DNA of 64,000 nt from Owenia fusiformis. Taxonomy: Eukaryota; Annelida; Polychaeta; Sabellida; Oweniidae. This document shows, in pieces, positions 1-10,826 of the stretch; the first letter of the stretch is position 1; each line of letters opens with the position of its first letter. The stretch is taken from positions 32,828,425 to 32,892,424 of the forward strand of contig CAIIXF020000010.1 in assembly GCA_903813345.2 (NCBI GenBank), read 5' to 3'. The notes under the pieces were generated by a model. The model was given only the letters and a program-made list of their open reading frames with translations. It did not search any database and was not told the origin of the DNA. The position numbers and the translations under genes were made by a program.

Positions 1-439
1 TTTTTTTTGTTTTTACATTTGTAAATTGCAACAAGAACAATATGCACCCATAGGTGTGTAAATTTACAGTTTTATGTAATTCACCAATGAAAAGTAAATT
101 AATTGTCATACAAATAGTGCATGTACATACATATGTTGTTGATGCTATAAGGTGAAGAAGATAAAATGTTACTTTTGTTTGTATGATTTGGTATTCCAGA
201 TTGTGATAATTTTAATGTGAAACTGATGTGATGCATTTATGCATTGTAATGGCAATTATAATATCACTACATACATTTAATTTACAATTGTCCCCCTTTG
301 TATTACAAGTTGGCTTATATCAGGTTCTCAGCAAAGGTCTCATGAGCAATTGATTCAGCAAGAGTGTAATAGAGATTCATATATTATTCAATGCTTTATC
401 ACTGCTACCCACCTAGTTACACAGACGTATCGTCAGTGT
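1..439. other. non-coding, nothing recognised
   Basis: AT-rich sequence with a poly-T start. No convincing coding potential, repeat or RNA gene is visible. Confidence 0.5.
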
Positions 440-735
440 ATCATGGCGGAACTACTTCCGGGACTAGGTTTCGGTAAGATTTTTTTATTTCCCGATTTAC
501 ACCTACTTATAAGTCACGTTGTGGATCATAATTTGGCTCGAAGTTAAGGAAGATATTCTAGGTTGAGAATGTGTCGATGGTTTAAGGTTTTATATATTAA
601 CGAAGGCACAATTCACGTATTTAGTCCCTCACTTTTGTTACACCGACGAACGACCAATATCAGTGTAATATTGGCAATATTAATGCCGATCGTCAGTGTA
701 ACAAAATATTCATATCTCATTTTTCCAATTTTTTG
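440..735. repeat. half copy of a foldback-type repeat
   Basis: This stretch resembles the left arm of the foldback element at 4913-5291. Shared pieces include a T-rich block followed by 'cttgtggat.atcatttgg' and 'aaagtta' type strings, then 'ttttgttacac.ga'. A local inverted repeat pairs 'tttgttacaccgacga' with 'tcgtcagtgtaacaaaa'. The small open frames here are not supported as genes. Confidence 0.4.
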
Positions 736-2119
736 CATTCAAAAATAAAATGAGTTTCCATACAATTGTTGATTTTACATAATATGCATTTTCTTTGATC
801 TCTGGGAATTATTGGTCTTGTATATCTTCCTCGCTCTATTTCTAAATTGTGTGAAAGGACATCATTTGGGTCGATGGCTGAAAGGTCCTCTTCTTGGAAT
901 CAGGAGTTCGACTCTATTCCCCACTCCTAAAAATTCCCCTGCTCAACAAACATTGTTTATATGAAACGTATTTGTATTTCCTGAAAACAAAATCATTTGT
1001 AAATTTATTTTCATTTTTCTTATATCGATAAGCTATAGATAATACAACATTTGACTAGGAAAGGTCTAGGGTAGAGCTGCATGCACACTTTTTTCACTGT
1101 CTCACATAAAACATAGTGATCAATCAGAAAACTTTACAACCTCTTTATGATACCATGTCAGTCAGTGCACAGGGTGTCAAATGGTGTTGCCCCCCCCTCA
1201 TTGTCTATACTTTTAACATGTTTTTATAATGTCATAATCAGTCTCATAGCACTATGCATAAAATAGACAGTTTGTCATTCGCTTTTGAATTCTCTATAAC
1301 TTTCATAGATCAAGTCTATCCGGGGCTTTTTAATTCTTGTAGAACGTCTCAATATTGGTGTTGCAGATCCTGGAAAAATTTCACTACTTATAGGGATTGT
1401 TTACTGATTTTGTTTCACTACTAGAATCTGTGGTTCTAGGTATAATGTCACTATTAGTAAATCCTGCCTCTGTAACTAGACAGTCTGGAGTTGGCACTGG
1501 TATAACAATCATATATTTAACCGCCTGGATTTTCAATACAGAAAATATATATAGGTGACCCTGAAGGGGATAATTTGTGAGACTTTAAATGATTTAGTCC
1601 TTTTTTAAAGAGTTCTATTGATGGGCCATCGACACGCATCTAATTCAAAACTCTACACCTCAACTTAATCTAAGATGGTAAAAAGCGAAGTAATTCAACT
1701 TATGTGTTGAGAAATCAAATGGAGAAAATATAAGTTGCACCCGCTCCTTATATGGTCAAAAATAATATGGCAGCCTCCATTACATCACCAAAAATAACTC
1801 AAGTTTTATGGAAAATAAATAAAATTTCTGGAAAGTCTTATAATCTACTGTTATTACCATATTAAGGGACAATAATACAATAGGATTTTATTATATTAGT
1901 ACTGATACACCTAAACCAAAGTTCAATATGTGAACTTTGGCAGGTAAGTACCGCTAAATTAATCACATATAGGGATGAACTGGCGCAACATCAAATGAAT
2001 GACTTGAAATTTTGTTACACATCTCCCCTCTTTTACATTTGGTGTGATAACACCAATGGAAAACAAAAAAAAAATTTAAAAAAATTTCACAAAAATATAA
2101 AATATCTGTCTATCGGCTC
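736..2119. other. non-coding, nothing recognised
   Basis: AT-rich, with no supported exon or repeat family. A weak B-box-like string lies near 908-918 but has no matching A box. Confidence 0.4.
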
Positions 2120-2614
2120 TCACTTTATCACTTTAAAAATCGCTGTGTAATGTATGTTCTTTGCCAATGGTTTTGTTACTGTACATTTCATGTTATATAA
2201 ATGGCAATCTTCAATCACTTCTCCGGTGCGGGCATAGTACCTAAATATTAGCTCCATTTTTATGGGCCGTTTAGGGGTGCCTTTTAGGATGATAGTACTG
2301 CCTGACTCTACGGATAGTTCCTCTTGGGTTTGTACCATTTTGGGGGAAGCAAGTTTTCTCCTCCTTTAGCCCTTCGTTTTAGACTTGCTCTCTTTGGCCT
2401 GTGCTGCCTTTGGCTGGAAAGAAGGGGAATCACAATCAGGACCTATGGCTACTTCCACCAACTTATTCCCCTTATAGGTCTTCTTTGTTTTGCTTCCTCT
2501 TTTGCTCTTGGGCTTTAGTAGGGAGGGTTGATTCTGGGTTGATATTTTGGGCATGGCAGCCGCCAAGAGGAATGTCCTCATGGGTAAAGGGTTCTTTGAA
2601 ACTTCTACAACCAC
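2120..2614 (-). pseudogene. unrecognised interrupted reading frame
   Basis: A minus-strand frame runs from 2614 to 2120 and is broken once, by an in-frame TAA at 2366-2368. Before the stop it encodes about 82 residues, rich in Lys and Ser with several basic clusters (for example KPKSKRGSKTKK). After the stop it encodes 72 residues that include a beta-rich stretch starting MVQTQEELSVESG. The two halves stay in one frame, which suggests a single old coding unit. I recognise no family. It could be an exon of the broken minus-strand gene further right, a decayed mobile-element protein, or chance. Confidence 0.25.
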
Positions 2615-3195
2615 CTTTCATGATGGTGTCTTAGCAGTTACTCTTTCTTAGATTCCGGTCTGGTACTAAATAAGTTCCTTAGGGTTTTGGGGCTTATCTG
2701 ACCAAAAATGAAAGTTTGACTGGACTTCATCTTTGAGGATCTGTAGTTTTCTTTATTTTGTGACTGTTAGGACTGAGCCTGGGAGTGGTTCTAGTGGGGG
2801 TTATAGAGCTGGGTTTAGGAGTAGTAGACTTCTTTGCAGAAGAATGTTCAGGACGCATGGGCTTTCTCCCGGGTTGGTAAATGGATTCACTATGAAAAGA
2901 CAAACAGAAATTATAATCAACAGACGCAGAGCTGGTTTATTGCTCAACAGCCATTTACATGCCCACAGTTTAACCACAATTGATGATCCCAAATGTCCAT
3001 GTGATGCAGCTCAACAAACTACTTCTGATTTTCTTATCAAATGGATTTGATTGAAAATAATCAAATCGGAAAAGAAACTTAGGTTTTATCATGTTAGAAT
3101 TGTAACAAAGACCTCGATTCCATAATTTATGGCAAATATATGACCTCAAATTTTATTCTGCCCATTGCCAAAGACCTCAGAGAATCTCGGCCTTT
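2615..3195. other. non-coding, nothing recognised
   Basis: Small frames on both strands overlap each other and show no family resemblance. No repeat boundary is visible. Confidence 0.4.
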
Positions 3196-3442
3196 GTTCC
3201 TTAAATATATGCCTTTGTTAACTTATTAACATATAAGCAGCAAAGTAGAAAATAAAAATATAGAACAGGAATTTACAAAATACAAAAAACATAGTATGAT
3301 CAGTCTGTATCTATGCTTGTTCCTTAAATATATGCCTTTGTTAACTTATTAACATATAAGCAGCAAAGTAGAAAATAAAAATATAGTACAGGAATTTACA
3401 AAATACAAAAAAACATAGTATGATCAGTCTGTATCTATGCTT
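3196..3442. repeat. two-copy tandem repeat, 123-bp period
   Basis: A unit beginning 'gttccttaaatatatgcc' occurs at 3196 and again at 3319, with almost no change between copies. Both copies end near 'gtctgtatctatgcttg'. It is a recent local tandem duplication of AT-rich non-coding DNA. Confidence 0.85.
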
Positions 3443-4912
3443 GCTCCCCCTTCCACCCTCAAGGTTACCAAAGGTTTTAAGATTTTTTCACTGGCTGTTC
3501 AATAGTGAGATTGCAACGGAGACAAAATGAGCCACATTTACAATACTTTTACCATTCATTACATCAATAAGGTTGGTATCTCAATACAAAAGTGTATCTG
3601 ATTTCTTGGGGATTGTTAAATTTCTGAAATTGGGCAGAAATTCCAGTTCGACAAGTCCTGCAAGAAGCAATTTCCTTTAATTTGTAAGCAGTGGACATTT
3701 ACATCTTTTTTCATTATCAAATATAGCTTTTAAATTACCAGTTGTATTGACCCCTTTCTTAAAATCATGTATAGATTTTTTAATTACCAGTGTTTTAAGT
3801 AAATCTTCTTTTTTTAACAATAACATTTTTAATTTTTTGAATATTTTGTAACATTTACATCATTCCAAATACACCAGTTATTCAAACCTTTAATTAGCTT
3901 TTCATATGTATTCCTTTTAACCTTTATATCTAAACACACTTAAGTTTTATTAAAACGAGTCCAGTCTTTCTCAGGATTTATTCGTTCGCTTCCCAATATG
4001 AATTTGCTAGGTATCCAAATACAGACATTTGAGAAAGTTGTGAGTAATCCAGTTGTAAATAATCTTTAAAACTCAACAACTGAAAAAGTTTTAAGGAAAG
4101 TTTCAATAATCCAATTGTAAGTTCATAAATAAATAAAAAATGCTCATCAATACTGGCTACCAAGATACATCATCAGTAGTCTCCCTTCCTCGGATTTAGG
4201 GGGCTATGTAATGGGGCTTTGTCCATGCTCCAACTATATCCGATTATTATTTGGAAGGTGCCCCCAGCAGAGGTTAAACCTGCACCTGTATCTCCAACGG
4301 TTGCCATAGATGGTATTTGCCTACTGTAAAGATACTGGTATTAGAATAACTCCTTGTTGCTGCTTTGTCAGTTGGTAGATGTTTCTTTCTCAGCATTGAA
4401 TACTGTTCTGTTCTGCATACAGGAGGTCCATAGCGTGAGGGTCAGAGGCTTTGTGGGGTTAATGCTGGCCGAGTCCCTCTACGACTCACGTAACTATTAA
4501 ATCACTGCGCTGCTAGAGTAATCTATAATTGAAATAATGTCAAATGCAAGTATTATAATCTCAACCAAGAAGGTTGAGGTTTCATTATAATGTTACCCTT
4601 AACATGATCATAGTACAAGTGTAAAAAGGTTCCTTTGTGTTATCTGCTGCAGATTATTGATGAGATACCATTGCATTTGTTGCATACTAATGTAGACTTT
4701 TTTTAATAACTGCCTGTCAAAAATATACAGCAAAATAATTGGTATTTGAAGTCTATATACGCTTCCATTAGTAATTCTGTATTCTGAAACTGATTCACTT
4801 TGTCTTGCATATTGTCTATTTGTTTTACTCGTCCCACCACACTCACTGTTCCACAACTAGTTACTTTGAAGGAACTTCAATGAAACAAAAATGGATGAAC
4901 TTCCTGGATACG
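3443..4912. other. non-coding, nothing recognised
   Basis: Low-complexity AT-rich DNA. The frames at 3978-4163 and 4608-4856 on the minus strand have no recognisable motif, and no matching splice sites were found. Confidence 0.4.
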
Positions 4913-5291
4913 AGTTTTTTGTTTTCTTGATTTAAATGTACGTATAGGACATCTTGTGGATTATCATTTGGAACAAAGTTAGACAATACAGTCTAGCTTT
5001 TAGAAATGCTCTTGGTTTGGAAGTTGATTTTTAAATAAAGCTGTAATTGATGCATTTAGACCATCGCTTTTGTTATATTGATGTAAGTCGTCAAAGTAAC
5101 ATACATTGGTGATACAACGGAATTTTGTCAATGTAACAAAAGCAAGGGGCTAAATATATAAATTGCAGCTTCATTTACAAAACAAATTCAAAATCAAAAT
5201 TTTTTATTAAAACTACACTATATTTCCTAGCTTTGTGCCAAATTATAATCTGCAACTAATAAGTAGGTTTAATCAAGAAAACAAAAAAATC
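4913..5291. repeat. foldback (long imperfect palindrome) element
   Basis: The left arm (about 4913-5080) and right arm (about 5117-5291) are imperfect inverted copies. 'gttttttgttttcttgattt' on the left pairs with the complement near 5272-5291, and 'cgcttttgttatattgatg' pairs with the complement near 5116-5135. A short loop separates them. A related half copy lies near 440-735. There is no coding content. It is probably a non-autonomous DNA transposon or foldback MITE. Confidence 0.6.
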
Positions 5292-5420
5292 ATGATTTGA
5301 TATCAATCCATGAAACAGTTGGCCTGGAAATGCGTAGACAAGATTTTATGACAGAAAATACAAAATGAAGTTTCTCATAATTAAACTATTTAGTAGCTTT
5401 AAAAGATTTCAGTTGTCCTG

Positions 5421-5550
5421 GGCTTTGTATAAAAAACCTCCTACCTCATACCCACCTACCCTCGTACGTGGGACATGATACAGCCTTTGAAGGGTTCAAT
5501 TTTAAAGATCTTAATTTATTAATTCTTAGTTTATGATGAATTATAGATGC
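5421..5550 (+). repeat. dispersed repeat family 'ggctttgtataaaaaacc', copy 1
   Basis: Starts with 'ggctttgtataaaaaacc', followed by a C/T-rich 'cctaccc' block and an AT-rich part containing 'gaattatagatg'. Two longer copies lie at 10534-10826 (+) and 19842-20121 (-), so this is a dispersed repeat with a defined left edge. Confidence 0.6.
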
Positions 5551-5559
5551 ATTTGTAAG

Positions 5560-5612
5560 GACCCTTGATAGCAAGCTGCTACTACATCCCAGCTGGGTTC
5601 GATTCCCACTCG
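5560..5612 (+). other. tRNA-like B-box remnant
   Basis: GGTTCGATTCC at 5596-5606 matches the consensus internal pol III B box and is followed by 'cactcggggca', as in the 3' half of a tRNA. No convincing A box or cloverleaf precedes it, so a decayed SINE head is more likely than a tRNA gene. Confidence 0.3.
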
Positions 5613-5738
5613 GGGCATCGAATTTAGCACACTTTCTTTCAATTTCTTTTTCTGGCTTGTTAGACCTATGCTCGTTGTCATTAGTTATTTATTCATCTGG
5701 GGCACCCTCGGGTCATTACCCTTACGGAAATTTACTGG

Positions 5739-5935
5739 CTCCCGCAGCCTGCTGCCGCAGCGCTCCCGCAGCATGCTGCTGCAGCGCTGCGGCAGCACAT
5801 TGGAATTTATCATGCAAATTAGGCTGCCGCAGCGCTCCTGCAGCATGCAAATTCGGCTGCCGCAGCGCTCCCGCAGCATGCAAATTAGGCTGCCGCAGCG
5901 CTGCCGCAGCATGCTGCGAGAAGGCTGCAGTTAAC
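5739..5935. repeat. GC-rich repeat of 'gctgccgcagcgct' units
   Basis: A GC-rich island in AT-rich surroundings. Units starting 'ggctgccgcag' recur at 5822, 5855 and 5888 (33-bp period), each ending 'cagcatgcaaatt'. Inverted versions of the same core lie upstream at 5747-5800. All frames stay open through it because of the repeat period, which explains the overlapping open frames. It is not a gene. Confidence 0.75.
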
Positions 5936-6307
5936 CGCAGCACTGTCGGAGCCATTTCACTCTAGGACTTGAGCTGCGGTTAACCGCAGCAATTTCGCTC
6001 TGAGAAGGAGCAGAGAAGGCTACCATTGGCCTTAGGTATTTTAGATGGAGGGGGATTGAAAACATCTCACCCAATATGATGGATGCCTATCTCTTCCATT
6101 ATATTAATCTCCAGCCTTGTTGATGCATACTTAATCTCTTCTAAGTGTGACCAATTGAAAGTTTACTTCCATTTATAGATGGCACTTGGTATTGCCATGT
6201 TTCAGTTCACATAAATAGCTGGGAAGGGGACTTCCACTTCCTCTTTCTACCACACTTCAATAGGTGCACACATAGGTTTTTTATCTCCAACACAATCCAC
6301 CAAAATA
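5936..6307. other. non-coding, nothing recognised
   Basis: Contains two 'gttaaccgcag' motifs in inverted orientation next to the GC-rich repeat, then ordinary AT-rich DNA up to the LINE tail. Confidence 0.4.
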
Positions 6308-7017
6308 GTTCAATTCAATTCAAATCAATTTATTTATTTCATAATTCTTATATAATAAACACTATAAAAACAAGCCGCTAGACACCCTAGTGGGTATATG
6401 TTGCGGTTTAACAGAAATTATTAAAATGACATCTAGACTACATATAAAAGAAAACACTTATATTATGTTACATGTAGGTATATAAAAATGGTATTAACAA
6501 TTTATCTAAGGATGTACATTATAAAAATGTTACAAAAAATCAGGTACCAGTATAAAATCAACAATACATCAGATCTGATTGGTATTATACATTATCGATA
6601 GGTGAGTAGTTTTTTATATGAAGATTTGAAAATATTTAGAGTGGAGCATTTTTTAATATCATGTGGTATAGCATTCCAAAGATTAGGACCTAGATAGCGA
6701 AGGGAAAGTTTAAAGCATTTAGGGATATGAAAATAATGCAATTGTCTTGTGTAATGATGATGAATATTAATGTTGATATCAAACAAGTCTTGAAATAGAT
6801 TTTTTGGAAGACTGGGGTGCTTATTAAAGATTTTGTACATGAACTGACCAGTACAATATCTGTTGACATCAAAAATATTTAATATTTTAAGATCTTTAAA
6901 TAGGGTAGTGGAGTGAGAAAGTCTATCCTTATTTAAAGCTAGCCTTAAGAATTGTTTCTGCAGTTTATGTAGACGATCATAAAATGATTTAAATGTGTTA
7001 AAAAAGTAGGTGTTTAA
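6308..7017 (-). mobile_element. 3' end of a LINE retrotransposon (5'-truncated)
   Basis: The coding part (7017 to 6592, about 141 codons without a stop) reads like the extreme C-terminus of a jockey/CR1/L2-type ORF2. It runs from a 'KLQKQFLRLAL' segment through 'LFKDLKILNIF' and ends with the characteristic 'RYLGPNLWNAIP' block and 'FKSSYKKLL'. Downstream about 280 bp of 3' UTR ends in an A/T-rich 'gaattgaattgaa' tail near 6308-6330, as expected for short-repeat tails of such LINEs. The reverse transcriptase catalytic part is absent, so this is a 5'-truncated insertion. It lies just beyond the last recognisable exon of the broken minus-strand gene. Confidence 0.7.
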
Positions 7018-7050
7018 TCAGTAAAAAATATTATGCCTAATCAATCTTAC

Positions 7051-7914
7051 TTTTCCTCATTTTCTTGTTTTTGGAAGCAGGCAACTCACCACTGGAACAT
7101 GTGGAAAGATCAGAAGCATCTGTAATAGTAAAACATAATAGGTACTATAAATCATGTGTCCAAACAACTGGCAATACTGTGTGCACTTGGTATGTACATG
7201 ATGTAGTTACAAGTACCTACACCAGACTTTAGGATCAGACATTAATAATGTAACATGAAGCTCTCACAATTTAATCAAACATTTTTAAGTTACACATTAA
7301 AAGTAGATTGGGTATCTATAAAATGTGAAATTAAAAATCCTGATTGGATATAAGTGTTCAATCAATGATCTAGTTTACATCAGAGAAGTGTGCATCTAAG
7401 AATTCGGGGGTATTACCCTTTCCTTAAAACAAGTGAAGGATAAAATTGATTTATGCATGTACAGGGCCAGGGGTATTCTCATATAAGTTGAACTATGTAA
7501 AGTGCAAGTGTAACTGAGGAACCCTTTGCAAAATTGGTAAAAATTGCTTCAAATCATGCAATACTTGGCTCAATGTAAGAGTGTGGGTGGCCAAAATAAC
7601 TACTGGGTAAAATAATAGGTCGCTTTTCTTTAAAATCAGGTAGTTATTAACTACCATAGCAACGCGAGTTTCGAGGCCTGGGGTATGACTGTATAGTGCT
7701 TGTCATCAATTTTAGGAATAAGATTTATCAAAAAAAATTAACTGTTTGATTATACCAAAGCAGAATTGTCTGCTATTCTATATACACATGACTAAATGGA
7801 AGACCTAGACAACTGTAATGAAGAATAATGGTAATCAATTAATTTTCACTCTACTTTTTAATTTTTACAAACCTTTTGCCTTGTTTTTCTGTTTGTCTTT
7901 CTGTGCTGCACTCA
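7051..7914 (-). pseudogene. exons 3 and 4 of the broken gene
   Basis: Exon 3 (7914-7873, 42 bp) encodes a SAAQKDKQKNKAK segment between 'gtttcag' and 'gtttgt'. Exon 4 (7119-7051, 69 bp) encodes a Ser-rich then Lys-rich segment (SGELPASKNKKMRK) between 'attacag' and 'gtaaga'. Both have lengths consistent with phase-1 boundaries. The intron between them is ordinary AT-rich DNA. Confidence 0.4.
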
Positions 7915-8171
7915 CTGAAACAAATAAAAAATGATTGAATTAATGGAACTCGATGGCTGTCTTATCAGGCCCGTCCCAAAGGTGAGTGACAAATATCACG
8001 CAGATTTTGAAGATAATCATATCTTCAAAATCATGCAGTAATTTTGGGCAATTTTGTCCAAATATCATGCCCCTTGAGAAAATTTTCCAAAATTACACAT
8101 CCTTTAGTCAGAAAAGTTGTTAGGACAGGCCTATACATTTAACCGTGTTTTACTTTCTGAGTTCAAAAGTA

Positions 8172-8920
8172 CTGTACGCCCGGTATTATTCGCGTGCGAT
8201 TTACTTTCGCGCTTTTCGCGAGGGTGTTAAAATCGCGAAAAATTATCGTCGCGAAATTGCCAATTAAATCCCCGGGAATTTGTTTTTACCCGGGGCTCTG
8301 ATTATAGTACTTCAATAGTACTGTGCAACTCCATGACTTAACTATGCGCATGCGCGGCAATGAAAGAGCACGTGCGCACGATTGTTCACGTGATCGTAGC
8401 CTGCAATTTGATTAGACATCATATACTGGGGAATCCTCGAATACGATAAAATACAGTATGAAGTATGGTAAAGTTATTATGGGAGCCACGCACTTTTGCT
8501 TTAATATTAAAAATGACGATGCAATAGAGGTTGATATGCAGCTTGCCGATGAAAAAGATCCCAGTTATTGTAAATCTCATCCAAATATGACATCAGGTAA
8601 CTGCAATTACTGTACATCTAACTTAAAGTTATTATGGGAGCCACGCACTTTTGCTTTAATATTAAAAATGACGATGCAATAGAGGTTGATATGCAGCTTG
8701 CCGATGAAAAAGATCCCAGTTATTGTAAATCTCATCCAAATATGACATCAGGTAACTGCAATTACTGTACATCTAACTTAATTTACACATGAGTAGCTCA
8801 AGAATTCCTGGAATAGTAATGAATTTCAAACTTGTGAAATTCGCGAAATTTAATAGCCGCGAAATCGTGTTTTCCCAAAATTCGCGAAATTAAATCTCGC
8901 GAATAATACCTGGCGTACAG
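8172..8920. mobile_element. non-autonomous TA-flanked DNA transposon (MITE-like)
   Basis: Flanked by TA at 8170-8171 and 8921-8922. The ends are inverted: 'ctgtacgcccggtattattc' on the left pairs with 'gaataatacctggcgtacag' on the right. Subterminal regions are rich in 'tcgcgaaatt'. The interior contains a 165-bp tandem duplication (see 8470). No transposase is present. A Tc1/mariner-type origin is inferred from the TA flanks. Confidence 0.7.
8470..8799 (+). repeat. 165-bp tandem duplication inside the MITE
   Basis: 'aaagttattatgggagcc' starts at 8470 and again at 8635, and the copies look identical up to 'ctgtacatctaactta'. One frame stays open through the first unit and resembles a small Cys/His-containing peptide, but nothing supports translation. 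Confidence 0.85.
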
Positions 8921-9064
8921 TATTATTATTTTGAAAGATTTATGAATGCTAATAGGTGTATAGTATTAAAATTGATCTAGAAAAGTTCATGCACTTGTAT
9001 ATATATAGTATATACTGGACATTTTTATAGCAGCTGTTAGGCTCAAAATATAATACTTAAATAC

Positions 9065-9261
9065 CTTTTACTTTTAACACTTCTTCTTTGTTTTCTTAGA
9101 CAATAAGAACAACTGCTTCATAATTTTCGCCTATCGACCAAGGTGCAATACACATGTTAAATTCCAAAGTTCAATGATTCCCTCAGGATGTGATAGATCT
9201 TCTATTTTCAACACCCTAGAAAGTTTACCATCATCTTTGAAGCGGACAACAGTCCATTTTT
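9065..9261 (-). pseudogene. exon 2 of the broken gene, frameshifted
   Basis: The acceptor 'atttcag' precedes an exon that opens in the expected phase with KWTVVRFKDDGKLSRVLKIEDLS. That frame hits TAG at about two thirds of its length. The downstream part reads sensibly in another frame (a YEAVVL-type segment), but that frame carries a TAA before the donor. The exon is 197 bp, which does not fit phase-1 ends; one base more or two fewer would. There are therefore two independent lesions. Confidence 0.45.
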
Positions 9262-9386
9262 CTGAAATTATGATTGCATGAGGTTAATTTTTATATAAAT
9301 AAATTAATTTGCTAGATCTATATAGATTCTACTGCATTTTAAATTGAATTATTCAAAATCATGTGATTTTTAAAAATTTCTTTATA

Positions 9387-10251
9387 CTGTAAAACGGGTA
9401 TTGTTAGCGAGGGGTAATTGTGAGGGATTGTTAGCGATCGCTATAGTTTCGCTAAAAATTCAATTCGCTAAAATAAACCGGGGTTAAAATAAACCGTGCG
9501 CTAAAATTTGCAAATTCCCGGGAAACTACATGAATACTAGTATTTAAGGAGCTTTTCGTTCAGTGCTCGACTTCCGGTTTGTAATTTGAAAAACATTGTA
9601 GGCAATCCTTGCAATCATGTTCACCAGAGGCCAGTTTTATGTGCCTTGTGTACACGTTCACGAGAGCTATGAATGGTTATTTATGCCTTGGTCACATTTG
9701 CTCCAATTTTCCCTACGGCACCCGGCCCATTGAGTAGTTTGTTCAAAGTTGAATACAATTTTGAACAAAATACTCAATCGGCCGGGCGCCAGCCGATGGA
9801 TCGGAGCAAATGTGACCCAGGCATTAGGGGTATACTCATAGGACAGAAAATGCAAAACTAGGACGACAACGTGAAATTACCGGTACATGTTTCACGGCGT
9901 TGGACGTATATCTTAACCGTGAAGACGAAAAATCAACGATTTAAAGTATATTTTGTGATGAGTCAGATGAGATTAGTTTGGACCGAAAAATCAACGATTT
10001 TAAATGCTTAGTCAGATGAGATTACAGTAGTTTGGACCAATACCATGTGCGTTAGAAGTCTTACATTTTGATAATTCCTCTGTCATGTCCGTTATTCATT
10101 CTTCTGCCATAAATGATAAAATTTCTAATGCATTTCGCTAATTTGATTTTTTAAAGATTAATCTTCATTTCGCTAAAATTTCCCGCGCTAAAACCCCCTA
10201 AAATTGAAAAATCGCTAAAATTTCCCGGTGTCAAAATTACCCGTTTTACAG
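9387..10251. mobile_element. non-autonomous TA-flanked DNA transposon (MITE-like)
   Basis: TA at 9385-9386 and 10252-10253 flanks inverted ends 'ctgtaaaacgggta' and 'tacccgttttacag'. Subterminal blocks are rich in 'tcgctaaaatt'. No transposase is present. Its outermost bases match those of the 8172-8920 element (ctgta), so the two may use the same transposase. A second foldback element is nested at 9684-9826. Confidence 0.7.
9684..9826. repeat. nested foldback inside the MITE
   Basis: 'tgccttggtcacatttgctc' near 9684 pairs with 'gagcaaatgtgacccaggca' near 9804-9823, and the inner 'attgagtagtttgttcaaa' pairs with 'gaacaaaatactcaat'. The result is a long hairpin about 140 bp across. Confidence 0.7.
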
Positions 10252-10253
10252 TA

Positions 10254-10533
10254 TTCAGTTTAAATTCAATTTGCAAAAGCGCTCTCAAGTTATTGTTGGC
10301 TTATTGAATGTTCAGCTCATACATGCGTATAAATCGATCGCAGCTGTCAAAAGAGCGATCGTACTCTCCTCTGCACATGCAGTTCTGTTAGAGCTGTATA
10401 TATTTATGCTCAATCTGCCACGATATCTGCCTGGCTGCCACCGGGGATATATGCACGACAGTACTTAATAGTGTTTCTGTCTATAAATCTGGGGGATTTC
10501 ATGGATCCCTGCCCCCCTAAGTGGATCACAAAT
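10254..10533. other. non-coding, intron of the broken gene
   Basis: No exon-like sequence or repeat edge is visible. Confidence 0.35.
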
Positions 10534-10826
10534 GGCTTTGTATAAAAAACCTCCTACCCACGTACCCTCGTACCCACGTACGTACCTGACCCAGTCTTTA
10601 AAGAGTTATATTTTTAAATGTTTAAAACATTATTCAATCTCAGTTTATCCTGAATTATAGATGAATTTATGCATCCATATGCCTTTATTTATAGGTCTGA
10701 CATCTCTCTAGTAAAATATAATAAAGCCGGAATTGCATAAATGTTCATTATTTTTGAGCTATTTGATTTATGTTTTTGATATTTCGAAATGTTTTTTGTT
10801 GATCGGGCAGTCTTACCTGTATAACA
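10534..10826 (+). repeat. dispersed repeat family 'ggctttgtataaaaaacc', copy 2
   Basis: A 290-bp repeat, inverted relative to 19842-20121. Shared strings run from 'ggctttgtataaaaaacc' through 'gactgggtc'/'gacccagtc' and 'aataaagccg' to 'gcagtcttac'. With copy 3 it brackets the large transposon, but the spacing to the transposon ends is unequal (about 1.0 kb and 0.45 kb), so the pair is probably coincidental. Confidence 0.65.

Noticed and set aside
870-935. tRNA-like string with a B-box resemblance
   Set aside because: No A box, no cloverleaf and only a partial B-box match.
5657-5965. Overlapping open frames on both strands, 75-102 residues, Ala/Cys/Arg-rich
   Set aside because: They arise from the 33-bp GC-rich repeat, whose length is a multiple of three and keeps all frames open.
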